This document shows, one piece after another, positions 1-8,623 of a stretch of 64,000 nt of DNA. The position numbers were made by a program, and so were the translations under genes. The stretch comes from a virus. The notes under the pieces were generated by a model that worked only from the letters and a program-made list of their open reading frames with translations, made no database searches and was not told the origin of the DNA. The DNA is taken from positions 1 to 64,000 of the IMG/VR virus record IMGVR_UViG_3300025645_000053; one strand, 5' to 3'. Every line of letters starts with the position of its first letter. Position 1 is the stretch's first letter.

Positions 1-167
1 CCTACGATGACGAGGGTACGGGATTAACAGCAGCAGAGCTTGATCTCATGGTTGATGCGCTGCTCGCACCAGAGCCACCACCAACAGACGCAGAGGTATG
101 GATAAGTAAAGCACAGGCTTCTTATCTATACGACACTAGGTTTAAACCAGATGATGGTGGGGTATAA
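1..167 (+). CDS. 3' end of an unidentified phage gene
   Basis: Only the last 54 codons are in the window, read from base 3, ending at TAA followed by TGA. The tail is acidic and has a short proline run (PEPPP). I recognise no domain. It sits immediately upstream of the prohead core genes, where T4 has portal gene 20, but this tail is not enough to call it the portal protein. Confidence 0.6.
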   Translation, partial: YDDEGTGLTAAELDLMVDALLAPEPPPTDAEVWISKAQASYLYDTRFKPDDGGV

Positions 168-219
168 TGACATAGCGTAGCAGTCATGAATATAAGTAAG
201 TTCTTAAGTTAGTAAACTA

Positions 220-227
220 TATAAATA
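220..227 (+). promoter_or_regulatory. Late promoter (TATAAATA) for the head gene block
   Basis: An exact TATAAATA, the -10 element recognised by the T4 late sigma factor gp55, lies 22 bp before the gene 67 start. The window encodes gp55, so late transcription of genes 67 to 23 from here is expected. Confidence 0.75.
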
Positions 228-249
228 TAATTTTAAACGGGGTAAAATC

Positions 250-420
250 ATGGAATCAAGAAATCTAATTGACGCAATAATCAGTGGTGATAAAGCTGCA
301 GCAAAAGCCGAGTTTAGCGATATTATGCAAGGTAAAATGTTTGACGCTGTAGACACGTTAAAAACTAGTGTAGCCCAACAAATGTTTAATAAGGCGAATA
401 TTGCAGATGAAAACGTATAA
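250..420 (+). CDS. 67: Prohead core protein, gp67-like
   Basis: A 56-residue protein beginning MESRNLIDAIISGDKAAAK. T4-like gp67 proteins are short, share this NLIxAIxxGD start, and form part of the inner prohead core that shapes the capsid. The assignment rests on this N-terminal pattern and on position: a late promoter just upstream, then the gp68, gp21, gp22 and gp23 genes in T4 order. It overlaps the next gene by 14 bp. Confidence 0.7.
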   Translation: MESRNLIDAIISGDKAAAKAEFSDIMQGKMFDAVDTLKTSVAQQMFNKANIADENV

Positions 421-613
421 AGATTTAAAAAAGCTATTTACAGAAGAAAAGCTCGTTAAGTGGTTTAAAGTTTTAAAAAACAGCGAAGCAAAAATCGCTA
501 AAGACGGGAATATGTTTGTTGCGTATATCGACAACGAAGTATTAGACGAATTCAAAAGTCAGAAAGATGCCGAAAAGGGTATTGCTGATTTTATCAAATT
601 AATAGGAAAATAA
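407..613 (+). CDS. 68: Prohead core protein at the gp68 position
   Basis: A 68-residue charged protein starting MKTYKDLKKLFTEEK. I chose the ATG rather than the in-frame TTG two codons upstream. T4 gp68 is a minor prohead core protein encoded between 67 and 21, and this ORF has the matching size and place. The N-terminal MKTYKDL resembles T4 capsid-targeting peptides (MKTYQEF). Sequence similarity to gp68 itself cannot be proven here, so the name is mainly positional. Confidence 0.55.
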   Translation: MKTYKDLKKLFTEEKLVKWFKVLKNSEAKIAKDGNMFVAYIDNEVLDEFKSQKDAEKGIADFIKLIGK

Positions 614-614
614 C

Positions 615-689
615 ATGGCAGCAGCCATTAAACCAATCGGCTTGACTGGCCGAAGCATTGCTAACGGCGTTAGCTCAAACAAAGGTTAA
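615..689 (+). CDS. Possible 24-residue peptide between 68 and 21
   Basis: A short reading frame (MAAAIKPIGLTGRSIANGVS then SNKG) fills the gap between gene 68 and gene 21, one base after the gene 68 stop. It has no clear ribosome binding site. Tight spacing favours a real gene; the length argues for caution. Function unknown. Confidence 0.3.
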   Translation: MAAAIKPIGLTGRSIANGVSSNKG

Positions 690-695
690 TTCAAA

Positions 696-1337
696 ATGAA
701 GTTAATAACCGAACATAATGATCAGCAGCTTGAGTATATTACTGAAGGCGCTGGAGGTAAAAAAGATACTTATATTAAAGGTATCTTTATGCAGTCTGAA
801 AAACAAAACCGTAATGGGCGGATTTATCCAAAGGTCATTATGGAAAAGGCGGTTGCCCAATACGACGAAAAGTATATCAAAACTAAACGTTCGGTTGGTG
901 AATTAAACCATCCCGATGGACCGACTATCAATCTTGATAAAGTCTCGCATATTATTACTGAGCTATCATGGCAAGGTGATGACGTAATAGGTAAAGCAAA
1001 ATTGCTCAACACTCCTATGGGTTTAATTGCAAAGGGATTAATTGAAGGCGGCGTTCAGTTAGGTGTATCTTCACGTGGCATGGGTTCGTTAGTTTCAAAA
1101 AATGGAAAGAACTATGTTGGTGAAGATTTCGTATTAGGTACAGTTGATATTGTACAAGATCCATCGGCTGATAATGCGTATGTAAATGGTATTATGGAAG
1201 GTGCTTCTTGGATATACGACGCCGCAAAAAGTTCGTGGGTCAAACAAGAAATGATAGAAGATCTTGTTAGAGGAGCCAAGAAAGGAAAGATTAATGAAGA
1301 ATTGCTAGTTAAGCAATTCAAGGATTTACTGTTTTAA
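696..1337 (+). CDS. 21: Prohead maturation protease, gp21
   Basis: A 213-residue protein matching T4 gp21, the serine-type prohead protease that cuts core and capsid proteins after (L/I)xE motifs before DNA packaging. Catalytic candidates are visible: His72 in GELNHPDG, Ser125/126 in LGVSSRGMGS, and Asp151 or Asp155 in TVDIVQDPSA. Length is near the T4 protein. Its targets in this window probably include gp22, gp23 (LSE at residues 53-55) and the capsid-targeted proteins encoded between 46.0 and 53.5 kb. Confidence 0.93.
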   Translation: MKLITEHNDQQLEYITEGAGGKKDTYIKGIFMQSEKQNRNGRIYPKVIMEKAVAQYDEKYIKTKRSVGELNHPDGPTINLDKVSHIITELSWQGDDVIGKAKLLNTPMGLIAKGLIEGGVQLGVSSRGMGSLVSKNGKNYVGEDFVLGTVDIVQDPSADNAYVNGIMEGASWIYDAAKSSWVKQEMIEDLVRGAKKGKINEELLVKQFKDLLF

Positions 1338-1355
1338 AAGTCGGTTTAAGATTTT

Positions 1356-1363
1356 TATAAATA
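1356..1363 (+). promoter_or_regulatory. Late promoter (TATAAATA) for 22-23
   Basis: Exact TATAAATA in the 140 bp gap after gene 21, giving scaffold and capsid genes their own late promoter about 110 bp upstream of the gene 22 start. Confidence 0.7.
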
Positions 1364-1479
1364 GTATTAAAGTGGATTAAACACCACTGTGTATTTTATG
1401 GGTATTATGATTTAATGGGACTGAGATTATCAATTAAAACTGGATTTCCTCTCAAACTTTAACTTACTGGAGTATGAAT

Positions 1480-2454
1480 ATGAAACATGATCAAGAAAAT
1501 ATACTCCAAGATGAACTCGTTGAAGATGTTGAAGCTCTTGACGAGGAACTTTTGGAAGATGACGCTCTTGAAGAAGCGCTAAAAATGGATGACGACGAAG
1601 ACGAAGACGAAGATGAAGTCGAAGAAGGTAAAGAATTCGACACATCTGAAGACGACGGAATCGAAGGCAACAAAGCAGATAAAGATCCTAAGAAAACTTC
1701 TGTCAAAAAGGCCAAGCCGCCTATGAAAGAAGACAACTTCAAAGAAGACTTAAATGCATTAGTTGAGTCTGAAGCCACACTTAGCGAGAATTTCCGTAAT
1801 AAAGCAAGTCTAATTTTTGAATCTGCACTTCGCGCCAAGGTTGCCTCTAAGGTTAATCAATTGGAAGAAGAGTATAACGAAAAATTAGATGAAGCTGTTG
1901 AAACTGCCAAAGAAGGACTAGTTCAGAAAGTTGATAGCTATCTTGCCTATGTTGTAGAGTCTTGGGCTGTTGAAAACAAAATTGCTTTGGAATCTGGCGT
2001 ACGTGCCGATATTGCTGAAAGCTTTATGTCTAACCTTAAGAATGTGTTTGAAGCCCATTATGTTTCGGTGCCTGAAGGCAAAGAAGATTTGGTCGATACG
2101 CTTTCTGCTGAAGTTGAAAAACTTAAAGAAGACTATAATGCTGAAGTCGATAAGAATATGGCGTTACAGGAAAGCACTAACGAATTGTCCCGTGTAGGTA
2201 TTATTGCTGAAGCTGCTACTGATTTATCAGTTGCTCAAGCTGATAAGTTGAGTTCTTTGCTTGAAGGCGAAGATTTCGACAATGTTAAAGCTTTCACCAA
2301 AAAGGTAGAAACTTTAAAGCAATCTTATTTCAAGAAAGATAGCGTAATTTCAGAAGATGTTAATACTCCTGACGAAACTTTGAAAGAAGAAACCGTTGAA
2401 GTATCTGGCACAATGGCTACGTACCTTTCTGCACTAAAAAAATTAAATCAATAA
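1480..2454 (+). CDS. 22: Prohead scaffold protein, gp22
   Basis: A 324-residue protein with a very acidic N-terminal third (a run of Asp/Glu near residues 38-52) followed by long heptad-like helices, as in T4 gp22, the main prohead scaffold degraded by gp21. The ATG chosen lies 7 bp after GGAG; an ATG two codons upstream is only 1 bp from GGAG. Several LxE tripeptides offer gp21 sites. It lies between protease and capsid genes, the conserved T4 order. Confidence 0.88.
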   Translation: MKHDQENILQDELVEDVEALDEELLEDDALEEALKMDDDEDEDEDEVEEGKEFDTSEDDGIEGNKADKDPKKTSVKKAKPPMKEDNFKEDLNALVESEATLSENFRNKASLIFESALRAKVASKVNQLEEEYNEKLDEAVETAKEGLVQKVDSYLAYVVESWAVENKIALESGVRADIAESFMSNLKNVFEAHYVSVPEGKEDLVDTLSAEVEKLKEDYNAEVDKNMALQESTNELSRVGIIAEAATDLSVAQADKLSSLLEGEDFDNVKAFTKKVETLKQSYFKKDSVISEDVNTPDETLKEETVEVSGTMATYLSALKKLNQ

Positions 2455-2474
2455 TAACTAGGAGATAAACAAAT

Positions 2475-3800
2475 ATGTTTAATTCAGAAAACCTTATGGA
2501 AAAATGGGCACCTGTCCTTGATAACAAAGATGCTGGCGCCTTTCAAGATGCTCATCGTAAATCAGTAACAGCTGTAGTATTAGAAAACACCGAGAAAGCC
2601 CTTGCTGAAGAGCGTGGACAAAATCAAATGTTATCTGAAGCTGCTCCTTCTAACTCAGTAGCTGGCGGTGGCGTTGTAAATTGGGATCCAATCCTAATTT
2701 CATTAGTACGTCGTGCTATGCCTAACCTTATCGCATATGACCTATGTGGTGTTCAGCCTATGACTGGTCCTACTGGTTTGATCTTCGCGATGAAATCTAG
2801 ATACGGTGCCCAGGATGGTACTGAAGCGTTCGTTAACGAAGCCGATTCTGGTTTCTCTCAAGGAGCTGCTTTAGCTGCTGCACATGGTGCGGATTCGTCT
2901 TCTTTAGGCGGTACAGATACAACGCCAGCAGATACAGTGAACGATGCTTTTGACTTCGGTACTGGTTTGGCAATTGGTGCTGGTGAAGATTTCGGTGGTG
3001 ATGCAACATTCAACGAAATGTCATTCAGTATCGAGAAAGCAACTGTTACTGCTAAGACTCGTGCACTTAAAGCTGAATATACAATGGAACTTGCTCAAGA
3101 TCTTAAAGCCGTTCACGGCCTAGATGCTGAAAGCGAATTAGCTAATATCCTTTCTGGTGAAATCCTTGCTGAAATTAACCGTGAAGTTGTTCGTACAATT
3201 AACTCACGTGCTAAGCTTGGTTGTCAACAGGCTGATCTTGCTAATGCCGGCGATTTCGATCTTGATGTTGATGCTGATGGCCGTTGGTCTTTAGAGAAAT
3301 ATAAAGGTCTATTGGTTCAGATCCAACGTGAAGCTAATGTAATTGCTTTAGAAACACGTCGTGGAAAAGGTAACTTTATCTTAGTATCATCTGATGTTGC
3401 AGCTATTCTTTCTGCTTCAGGTATGCTTGATAATACTCCTGCTTTAGCCGCAAATGCTAACATCAGTTCTGATGTTACTGGTACAACTATGGTTGGTACT
3501 TTGTCTGGTGGAATCAAGGTTTATCTTGACCCCTATGCAACTGTCAACTTCGTAACTGTTGGTTTTAAAGGAACTAATCCTTATGATGCTGGTTTGTTCT
3601 ATGCACCATATGTTCCTTTAACTATGGTTCGTGCTGTTAACGAAGCTACCTTCCAGCCTAAAATTGGCTTTAAGACTCGTTACGGTATGGTTGCTAACCC
3701 ATATGTTGGTGGAACTCCCGGCGATAATGCTGGAGCAGTTCGTGCAAACCAGTACTACCGCATATTCAAAGTATCTAACATCCTTGGTGTTGCAGGTTAA
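2475..3800 (+). CDS. 23: Major capsid protein, gp23
   Basis: A 441-residue protein with the T4 gp23 signature region VNWDPILISLVRRAMPNLIA and the HK97-like fold expected for this family. A gp21 cleavage site LSE followed by AAPSN places the mature N-terminus after residue 55, in line with T4 gp23 processing. An AGGAG ribosome site precedes the start. It is the last gene before a strong terminator. Confidence 0.97.
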   Translation: MFNSENLMEKWAPVLDNKDAGAFQDAHRKSVTAVVLENTEKALAEERGQNQMLSEAAPSNSVAGGGVVNWDPILISLVRRAMPNLIAYDLCGVQPMTGPTGLIFAMKSRYGAQDGTEAFVNEADSGFSQGAALAAAHGADSSSLGGTDTTPADTVNDAFDFGTGLAIGAGEDFGGDATFNEMSFSIEKATVTAKTRALKAEYTMELAQDLKAVHGLDAESELANILSGEILAEINREVVRTINSRAKLGCQQADLANAGDFDLDVDADGRWSLEKYKGLLVQIQREANVIALETRRGKGNFILVSSDVAAILSASGMLDNTPALAANANISSDVTGTTMVGTLSGGIKVYLDPYATVNFVTVGFKGTNPYDAGLFYAPYVPLTMVRAVNEATFQPKIGFKTRYGMVANPYVGGTPGDNAGAVRANQYYRIFKVSNILGVAG

Positions 3801-3840
3801 TTAAAAAATCCTAATATGCTACCTTAGGACAAAGTGAATT

Positions 3841-3868
3841 GGGGATCTTAATTGATCCCCTTTTTTTT
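3841..3868 (+). terminator. Rho-independent terminator after gene 23
   Basis: Perfect 7-bp stem GGGGATC/GATCCCC with a 6-nt loop (TTAATT) followed by eight T residues. It ends the head operon; a new late promoter starts four bases later. Confidence 0.92.
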
Positions 3869-3871
3869 GCT

Positions 3872-3879
3872 TATAAATA
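3872..3879 (+). promoter_or_regulatory. Late promoter (TATAAATA) for the tail tube gene
   Basis: Exact TATAAATA directly after the gene 23 terminator and 30 bp before the tail tube start codon. Confidence 0.75.
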
Positions 3880-3909
3880 ATTGGTATGTTTAACACGATG
3901 GGGTAAATC

Positions 3910-4419
3910 ATGCCATACGAAACTGATATAGATTTAAACGGCGCCAATGGACGTAATGACCAAGATAATTTCCTTGCTCCAAACGGCTTCCGATTAGTAG
4001 TCGATAATACAGTATATGCTGATGTTCAATATAAAGTACAGCAAGTAAGTATACCTTCTATTAATGTCGATGCTACGCCAAGTCCATATGGCGGTGGCAC
4101 ATCATATACAATTGGTGATCGTGCTAATTACGAACCACTTGAATTGACTTTTTTAGTAGACGAAAACTTAAAAAATTATAAAGAAATACACAATTGGATT
4201 ATGGGCGCGTTAACTAATCCAGATGCTGCAGTAGACGGCAAATTCAAAGATATTACATTAATGATCTTGTCATCACACAATAACGTAATTCAAGAAATAC
4301 AATTTATTGGAGCGTTTCCAACAGGACTTTCTACATTGCAGTTTGACTCGTCAGCTAGCGATATTGAATACTTAACAGCTAACGTAACATTCCAATACCA
4401 ATATTATAAATTAAAATAG
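3910..4419 (+). CDS. 19: Tail tube protein, gp19-like
   Basis: A 169-residue protein of the length and pattern of T4 gp19 tail tube proteins, which stack as hexamers inside the contractile sheath. The N-terminal segment APNGFRLVVDNTVYADVQYK and the later YEPLELTFLVDENLKNYKEI are typical of the tube family. It is driven by its own late promoter. Its place after gene 23 rather than after a sheath gene differs from T4, so a related tube-fold protein is possible. Confidence 0.7.
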   Translation: MPYETDIDLNGANGRNDQDNFLAPNGFRLVVDNTVYADVQYKVQQVSIPSINVDATPSPYGGGTSYTIGDRANYEPLELTFLVDENLKNYKEIHNWIMGALTNPDAAVDGKFKDITLMILSSHNNVIQEIQFIGAFPTGLSTLQFDSSASDIEYLTANVTFQYQYYKLK

Positions 4420-4432
4420 AGATTAAATTATT

Positions 4433-4879
4433 ATGATACCATTGACTACCATTCTTAAAATGTGGGAAAAGGACTGTGTAATTGACGAAGTGAATTTAGA
4501 TAACGCTTCTTTAGACGGTGCAAAACTGCATGCAAAATATTTAGAACTCCATTCAGTTTATAAACTGCAGGCACGACGTAAAGACATGGAGTTTAAAGTA
4601 CTTCTTAAAAACAAGTACCTATGGTTTGCCGGTAAATTAACAAGAGATGAAATTGATGAACTTGGTTGGGGATACGATCCCTTAAATGGATTAAAAGTTC
4701 TCAAAGGCGATATGGATAAATTCCTTGAGGCTGATAGAGACATTCAAGAAATGCAAGCTCAAATTGAATACAATAAAGTAGTAACAGAGACTCTTGACGA
4801 AATTATTGGTAATATCCGATGGAGAAGCTCTACAATAAAAAATGCAATCGAGTGGAGAAAATTCACTAGCGGAGTATAA
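4433..4879 (+). CDS. uvsY: Recombination mediator UvsY
   Basis: A 148-residue, mostly helical, charged protein matching UvsY, which loads UvsX recombinase onto gp32-coated single-stranded DNA. The pattern KDCVID...KLHAKYLELHS...KVLLKNKYLWFAGK, and the ending IKNAIEWRKFTSG, align with T4 UvsY (137 residues). It is followed 5 bp later by uvsW; T4 also keeps uvsY near uvsW. The partner uvsX is in this window at 38.0 kb. Confidence 0.85.
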   Translation: MIPLTTILKMWEKDCVIDEVNLDNASLDGAKLHAKYLELHSVYKLQARRKDMEFKVLLKNKYLWFAGKLTRDEIDELGWGYDPLNGLKVLKGDMDKFLEADRDIQEMQAQIEYNKVVTETLDEIIGNIRWRSSTIKNAIEWRKFTSGV

Positions 4880-4884
4880 GGATC

Positions 4885-6387
4885 ATGACCGAAGTTGTTC
4901 AAGTTAGGCTTAAAGATTATTCGCAGTTGCTAATTGAAACTGATCATAGCACTGGTGCCGAGTTGACCGACTTCTTCTCGTTTTTTGCTGAAGGTTATAA
5001 GTTCCATCCTGCATATCGTAACAAACAATGGGATGGACTCCTGCGCCTTTATAACCATCGTGATAAACAATTACCAATTGGGTTATATGCGTACTTACAG
5101 AATTTTTGTGAGGCCCGTGGATACATTCTAGAGGTTTTAGATAACCAACTGTATGGATTACCAATAGCCGATAACAAAGTCCCACCATCGCTTGATTACC
5201 TTAACAGTCATACTTTTACTAGCCGCGGTAAACCTATCGAACATCGTGACTATCAGCTAAGGGCAATAACCACAGCCATTACAGAGCATCGGACATTATT
5301 ATTGTCTCCAACGGCATCTGGAAAATCGCTCATCATATATTCCATTATGTTATATTACATGGAGAATTATGATAAAGATATTCTAATAATCGTCCCTACT
5401 ACGTCATTAGTGAACCAAATGTACGGTGATTTTGCTGATTATAGTGAGTTTGACCAAGCGTTTTCTGCTGAAGACAGTTGTCATATGATTTACTCAGGTA
5501 AAGAGAAAAACACAGGGAAGCGCGCGGTCATCTCAACTTGGCAATCAATATATAAATTAGGTAGTGCGTGGTTCAAAAAGTTTGGTATGATAATCGGTGA
5601 TGAAGCACATACGTTTAAAGCAAAGTCTTTAGTATCAATAATGGGGAAGTCAACCGAAGCACAATTCAGAATTGGAACGACTGGCACAATTGATAATATA
5701 GCAGTAAATAAACTGGTCCTAGAAGGTTCGTTCGGTCCTGTCTATAGAGTGACATCAACAAAGGCGCTAATGGACGAAGGTTCACTTGCGGCTCTTGACA
5801 TAAAAATACTAGCACTTAAATATCCTGACGTTGAAAGCAAGATAGTTTCAAAACTCAAATATCCTCAGGAAATGGACTATATCGTTACCCATGAGAAACG
5901 AAATAACTTTATAGCAAATTTAGCAATAGCACAAACAGGTAACACCTTAATATTATTTCAGTTTGTTGGTAAACACGGCAAGCCATTACATGAACTGATA
6001 AATACAAAGGTAGGCGACGATCGTGAAGTCTTTTATGTATCAGGTGAAACTGATGCAAATTTACGAGAAGACGTTCGACGAATTACTGAAACAAAATCAA
6101 ATGCAATATTGGTATGCTCACTCGGAACTTTTAGTACTGGAGTGAATATAAGAAACCTACACAATATTATATTTGCATCACCGAGTAAGGCACAAATAAA
6201 GATCTTACAATCAATAGGAAGAGGATTAAGAAAAAGCGATAATGGTCAGGATACCAAGTTATTTGATATTGCCGATGATTTCCATTGGAAAAGTAAAAAG
6301 AATTATACATTAAGACACGCTGCTGAACGTGTAAAGATTTACGCATCCGAGAAGTTTAATTTTAAAATTCACGAGGTAAAGATGTAA
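4885..6387 (+). CDS. uvsW: Recombination helicase UvsW
   Basis: A 500-residue superfamily 2 helicase, almost the length of T4 UvsW (503). Motif I is LSPTASGKS, motif II is GDEAH, and the C-terminal RecA domain carries IKILQSIGRGLRKSD (motif VI). UvsW unwinds R-loops and branched structures and helps switch T4 from origin-dependent to recombination-dependent replication. Its stop codon shares a base with the next start. Confidence 0.95.
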   Translation: MTEVVQVRLKDYSQLLIETDHSTGAELTDFFSFFAEGYKFHPAYRNKQWDGLLRLYNHRDKQLPIGLYAYLQNFCEARGYILEVLDNQLYGLPIADNKVPPSLDYLNSHTFTSRGKPIEHRDYQLRAITTAITEHRTLLLSPTASGKSLIIYSIMLYYMENYDKDILIIVPTTSLVNQMYGDFADYSEFDQAFSAEDSCHMIYSGKEKNTGKRAVISTWQSIYKLGSAWFKKFGMIIGDEAHTFKAKSLVSIMGKSTEAQFRIGTTGTIDNIAVNKLVLEGSFGPVYRVTSTKALMDEGSLAALDIKILALKYPDVESKIVSKLKYPQEMDYIVTHEKRNNFIANLAIAQTGNTLILFQFVGKHGKPLHELINTKVGDDREVFYVSGETDANLREDVRRITETKSNAILVCSLGTFSTGVNIRNLHNIIFASPSKAQIKILQSIGRGLRKSDNGQDTKLFDIADDFHWKSKKNYTLRHAAERVKIYASEKFNFKIHEVKM

Positions 6388-6746
6388 TGAATGATCTAGT
6401 AAAAGAAGCTGCTGCAGGATTAGATGTAAAACAATTTAAATTAATGAACGGTGAAACTGTGTTAGGTATCGTTAAAGAAGAGACTCGTACAACATTAATA
6501 ATCGAATCTCCGATTGAGCTTTTGGAATCTTATGAAGATGATACTTACAGATATGGTTTTAAACACTGGTTTGAATTTAGTGTTAATGATGAAGCCACAC
6601 TTTTTAAATCTAGTTTAGTTGCGTTGAGTGATATAAATAACAATATTAAAGAATCATATCTAAAGGTTATTATCAGTAATGGTACAGATGAAATATCTAA
6701 TGAATCAATATCTGATAATAATACTAGTAATATGACTTGTCATTAA
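6387..6746 (+). CDS. Conserved small beta-rich (Sm-like?) phage protein
   Basis: A 119-residue protein with a beta-rich start (FKLMNGETVLGIVKEETR, then TLIIESPIELLE) resembling the short LxxGExxIGxV proteins common in marine T4-like phages, which have an Sm/SH3-like barrel pattern. A second member of the same type lies at 21.9 kb. The tail is Ser/Asn-rich and looks disordered. It is translationally coupled to uvsW. Function unknown. Confidence 0.55.
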   Translation: MNDLVKEAAAGLDVKQFKLMNGETVLGIVKEETRTTLIIESPIELLESYEDDTYRYGFKHWFEFSVNDEATLFKSSLVALSDINNNIKESYLKVIISNGTDEISNESISDNNTSNMTCH

Positions 6747-6828
6747 TATTGTATTCTATCCCTGTCCAGTAACAACTGTTTATCTATACTAGTTTTTACA
6801 AGGTATCAAATAATACAGTAAATTAATA

Positions 6829-6892
6829 TCTGTATATCTACTCACTCCCCGATTGACTAATCTATTATAACAAGAAACAGGACATCTGTCAA
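6829..6892 (-). promoter_or_regulatory. Minus-strand promoter inside a duplicated 46-bp block
   Basis: On the minus strand, TTGACA (plus bases 6887-6892) and TATAAT (6864-6869) are separated by 17 bp, a consensus host promoter pointing back into the Sm-like gene and uvsW. Bases 6829-6874 recur almost exactly at 55889-55934. No minus-strand gene lies downstream, so an antisense or small RNA is implied. The 237 bp gap 6747-6983 otherwise holds only this and the gene 55 promoter. Confidence 0.6.
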
Positions 6893-6926
6893 TAGGAAAC
6901 ACAAAATAAATACATAAAAATTTCTA

Positions 6927-6955
6927 TTGACATGAGGCTCAATTTAGTTTATAAT
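6927..6955 (+). promoter_or_regulatory. Host-type promoter for 55-47-46
   Basis: TTGACA at 6927-6932 and TATAAT at 6950-6955 with a 17 bp spacer: a consensus sigma70-type early promoter 29 bp before gene 55. Confidence 0.9.
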
Positions 6956-6983
6956 AGTTTACTATACCAATGGAGAAATAAGC

Positions 6984-7565
6984 ATGACAAAAATCAAACC
7001 TAAAGATAAGCCACACTACGTGAACAATAGGGATTTTTCTGAAGCTGTATATGACCACGTTTTAGCGTTAAACGAAGCAAAAGCAAACGAAACTCCCCGT
7101 CCTCAAGTCTCAACGTATATTGGAAAGTGTTTTCTACGTATATGCGAAGGATTAGCCCATCGTTCTAACTTTATACATTATCCTTTTCGAGATGAAATGG
7201 TTATGGATGCGGTTGAGAATTGCCTTAAAGCAATTAATAACTATGATATATCAAAAGTTACAAGAACAGGCAAACCTAATGCCTTTTCATACTTTACTCA
7301 GATATCATGGTTTGCATTCTTAAGACGTATTGCAAAGGAAAAGCGACAGCTTGATATAAAAACTCGATTGGTCGAAAGATCTGGATATGACGAGTTCTTT
7401 GATGGTGACGACGATGCAAACGGCGCATCAGGCGCAGTTGATAGGCTACGTTCTAATTTTACTCACGTACAAACAGGTGACAATGTTAAACCGGCAGCAG
7501 AAGCTGAACTAGTAAAACCTAAAAAACCAGTTGGTCTTGAACACTTTATTGGCGGTGATGATTAA
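6984..7565 (+). CDS. 55: Late sigma factor gp55
   Basis: A 193-residue protein (T4 gp55 has 185) matching the divergent sigma factor that directs host RNA polymerase to TATAAATA late promoters. The core block with FRDEMVMDAVENCLKAINNY and SYFTQISWFAFLRRIAKEK is the sigma region 2-like segment shared by T4-type gp55. Ten or more TATAAATA elements in this window are its probable targets. It shares a base with gene 47. The coactivator gene 33 is not visible here. Confidence 0.93.
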   Translation: MTKIKPKDKPHYVNNRDFSEAVYDHVLALNEAKANETPRPQVSTYIGKCFLRICEGLAHRSNFIHYPFRDEMVMDAVENCLKAINNYDISKVTRTGKPNAFSYFTQISWFAFLRRIAKEKRQLDIKTRLVERSGYDEFFDGDDDANGASGAVDRLRSNFTHVQTGDNVKPAAEAELVKPKKPVGLEHFIGGDD

Positions 7566-8623
7566 TGAAAATTGCAATCATTTCTGATACACATGCAGGT
7601 TGTAGAAATTCTTCTGACATTTTTATAAACTACCAACGACGGTTTTATGAGGAAATATTCTTTCCATATCTAAAAGAACATAACATTGCCGAGCTTATAC
7701 ATCTTGGTGACTACTATGATAACCGCAAAATCGTCAACATAAAAGCTATTGATGCCAATCGCAACATGTTTCTTCAACCAATGAAAGATGCCGGTATTAA
7801 TATGCGTATCATTCCAGGGAATCATGACATATACTTTAAGTCGACAAATGAAGTATGTTCTCTAAATGAATTAATGTGGGGATACGATAACATTGAAATA
7901 GTTTCTAAACCAGCTGAAGTCGATTATGACGGCTGTAAGATTGCTTTAGTTCCTTGGATCAATAATAACAATTATGCTGAGTTTATGTCTTTCATCAAAA
8001 AGACTAAGGCTTCTATATTAGGCGGTCACCTAGAGCTAAATGGTTTTGAAATGATGAAAGGAATAACTAATAACCACGGAATGGAAACTGAAGCATTTGA
8101 ACGCTTTGAGCAGGTATATAGCGGTCACTTTCATACAAAGTCAACTCGAGGCAATATTACATACCTTGGGTCTCAAATGGAATTTACCTGGGCTGATGTC
8201 GATGATCCTAAGTTCTTTCATATATTTGATACTGAAACCCGTACAATAGAAGCAATTCGCAATCCTATAACGATACATCAGAAAATTTATTATAACGATG
8301 AAAACGAATCATATGAAGACTTCCCATTTGAAGAACTTAAAGATAAGTTTGTAAAGGTTATTGTTGTTAAGAAGACTGACCCTGCATTGTTTAATGGATT
8401 CGTTGATAAAGTTCAAGATTCAGGTATTTACGAATTGAAAATAGCCGAAACCTTCGACCAATTTGCGGGTTCAAGTGTTGGAGACGATAACATATCAATT
8501 GAAGACACTACAACCTTACTTGACTCATATGTTGAGTCGGTTGAAACTGACCTTGATAAGAATAAAATCAAAGGCATAATGCGAAAGCTGTATGCTGAAG
8601 CAAGCAACCTGGAAATATCATAA
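7565..8623 (+). CDS. 47: Recombination nuclease subunit gp47 (SbcD/Mre11-like)
   Basis: A 352-residue calcineurin-fold phosphoesterase. Metal-binding motifs are clear: SDTHAG (residues 8-13), HLGDYYD, PGNHD, GGHLE and YSGHFHT. With gp46 it forms the Mre11/Rad50-type complex that resects ends for recombination-dependent replication. Start and stop overlap the flanking genes by one base, typical of coupled translation in the 55-47-46 operon. Confidence 0.96.
   Translation: MKIAIISDTHAGCRNSSDIFINYQRRFYEEIFFPYLKEHNIAELIHLGDYYDNRKIVNIKAIDANRNMFLQPMKDAGINMRIIPGNHDIYFKSTNEVCSLNELMWGYDNIEIVSKPAEVDYDGCKIALVPWINNNNYAEFMSFIKKTKASILGGHLELNGFEMMKGITNNHGMETEAFERFEQVYSGHFHTKSTRGNITYLGSQMEFTWADVDDPKFFHIFDTETRTIEAIRNPITIHQKIYYNDENESYEDFPFEELKDKFVKVIVVKKTDPALFNGFVDKVQDSGIYELKIAETFDQFAGSSVGDDNISIEDTTTLLDSYVESVETDLDKNKIKGIMRKLYAEASNLEIS

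Noticed and set aside
1491-1838. Serine-rich minus-strand frame opposite gene 22
   Set aside because: It is the reverse reading of the acidic scaffold codons and has no start signals.
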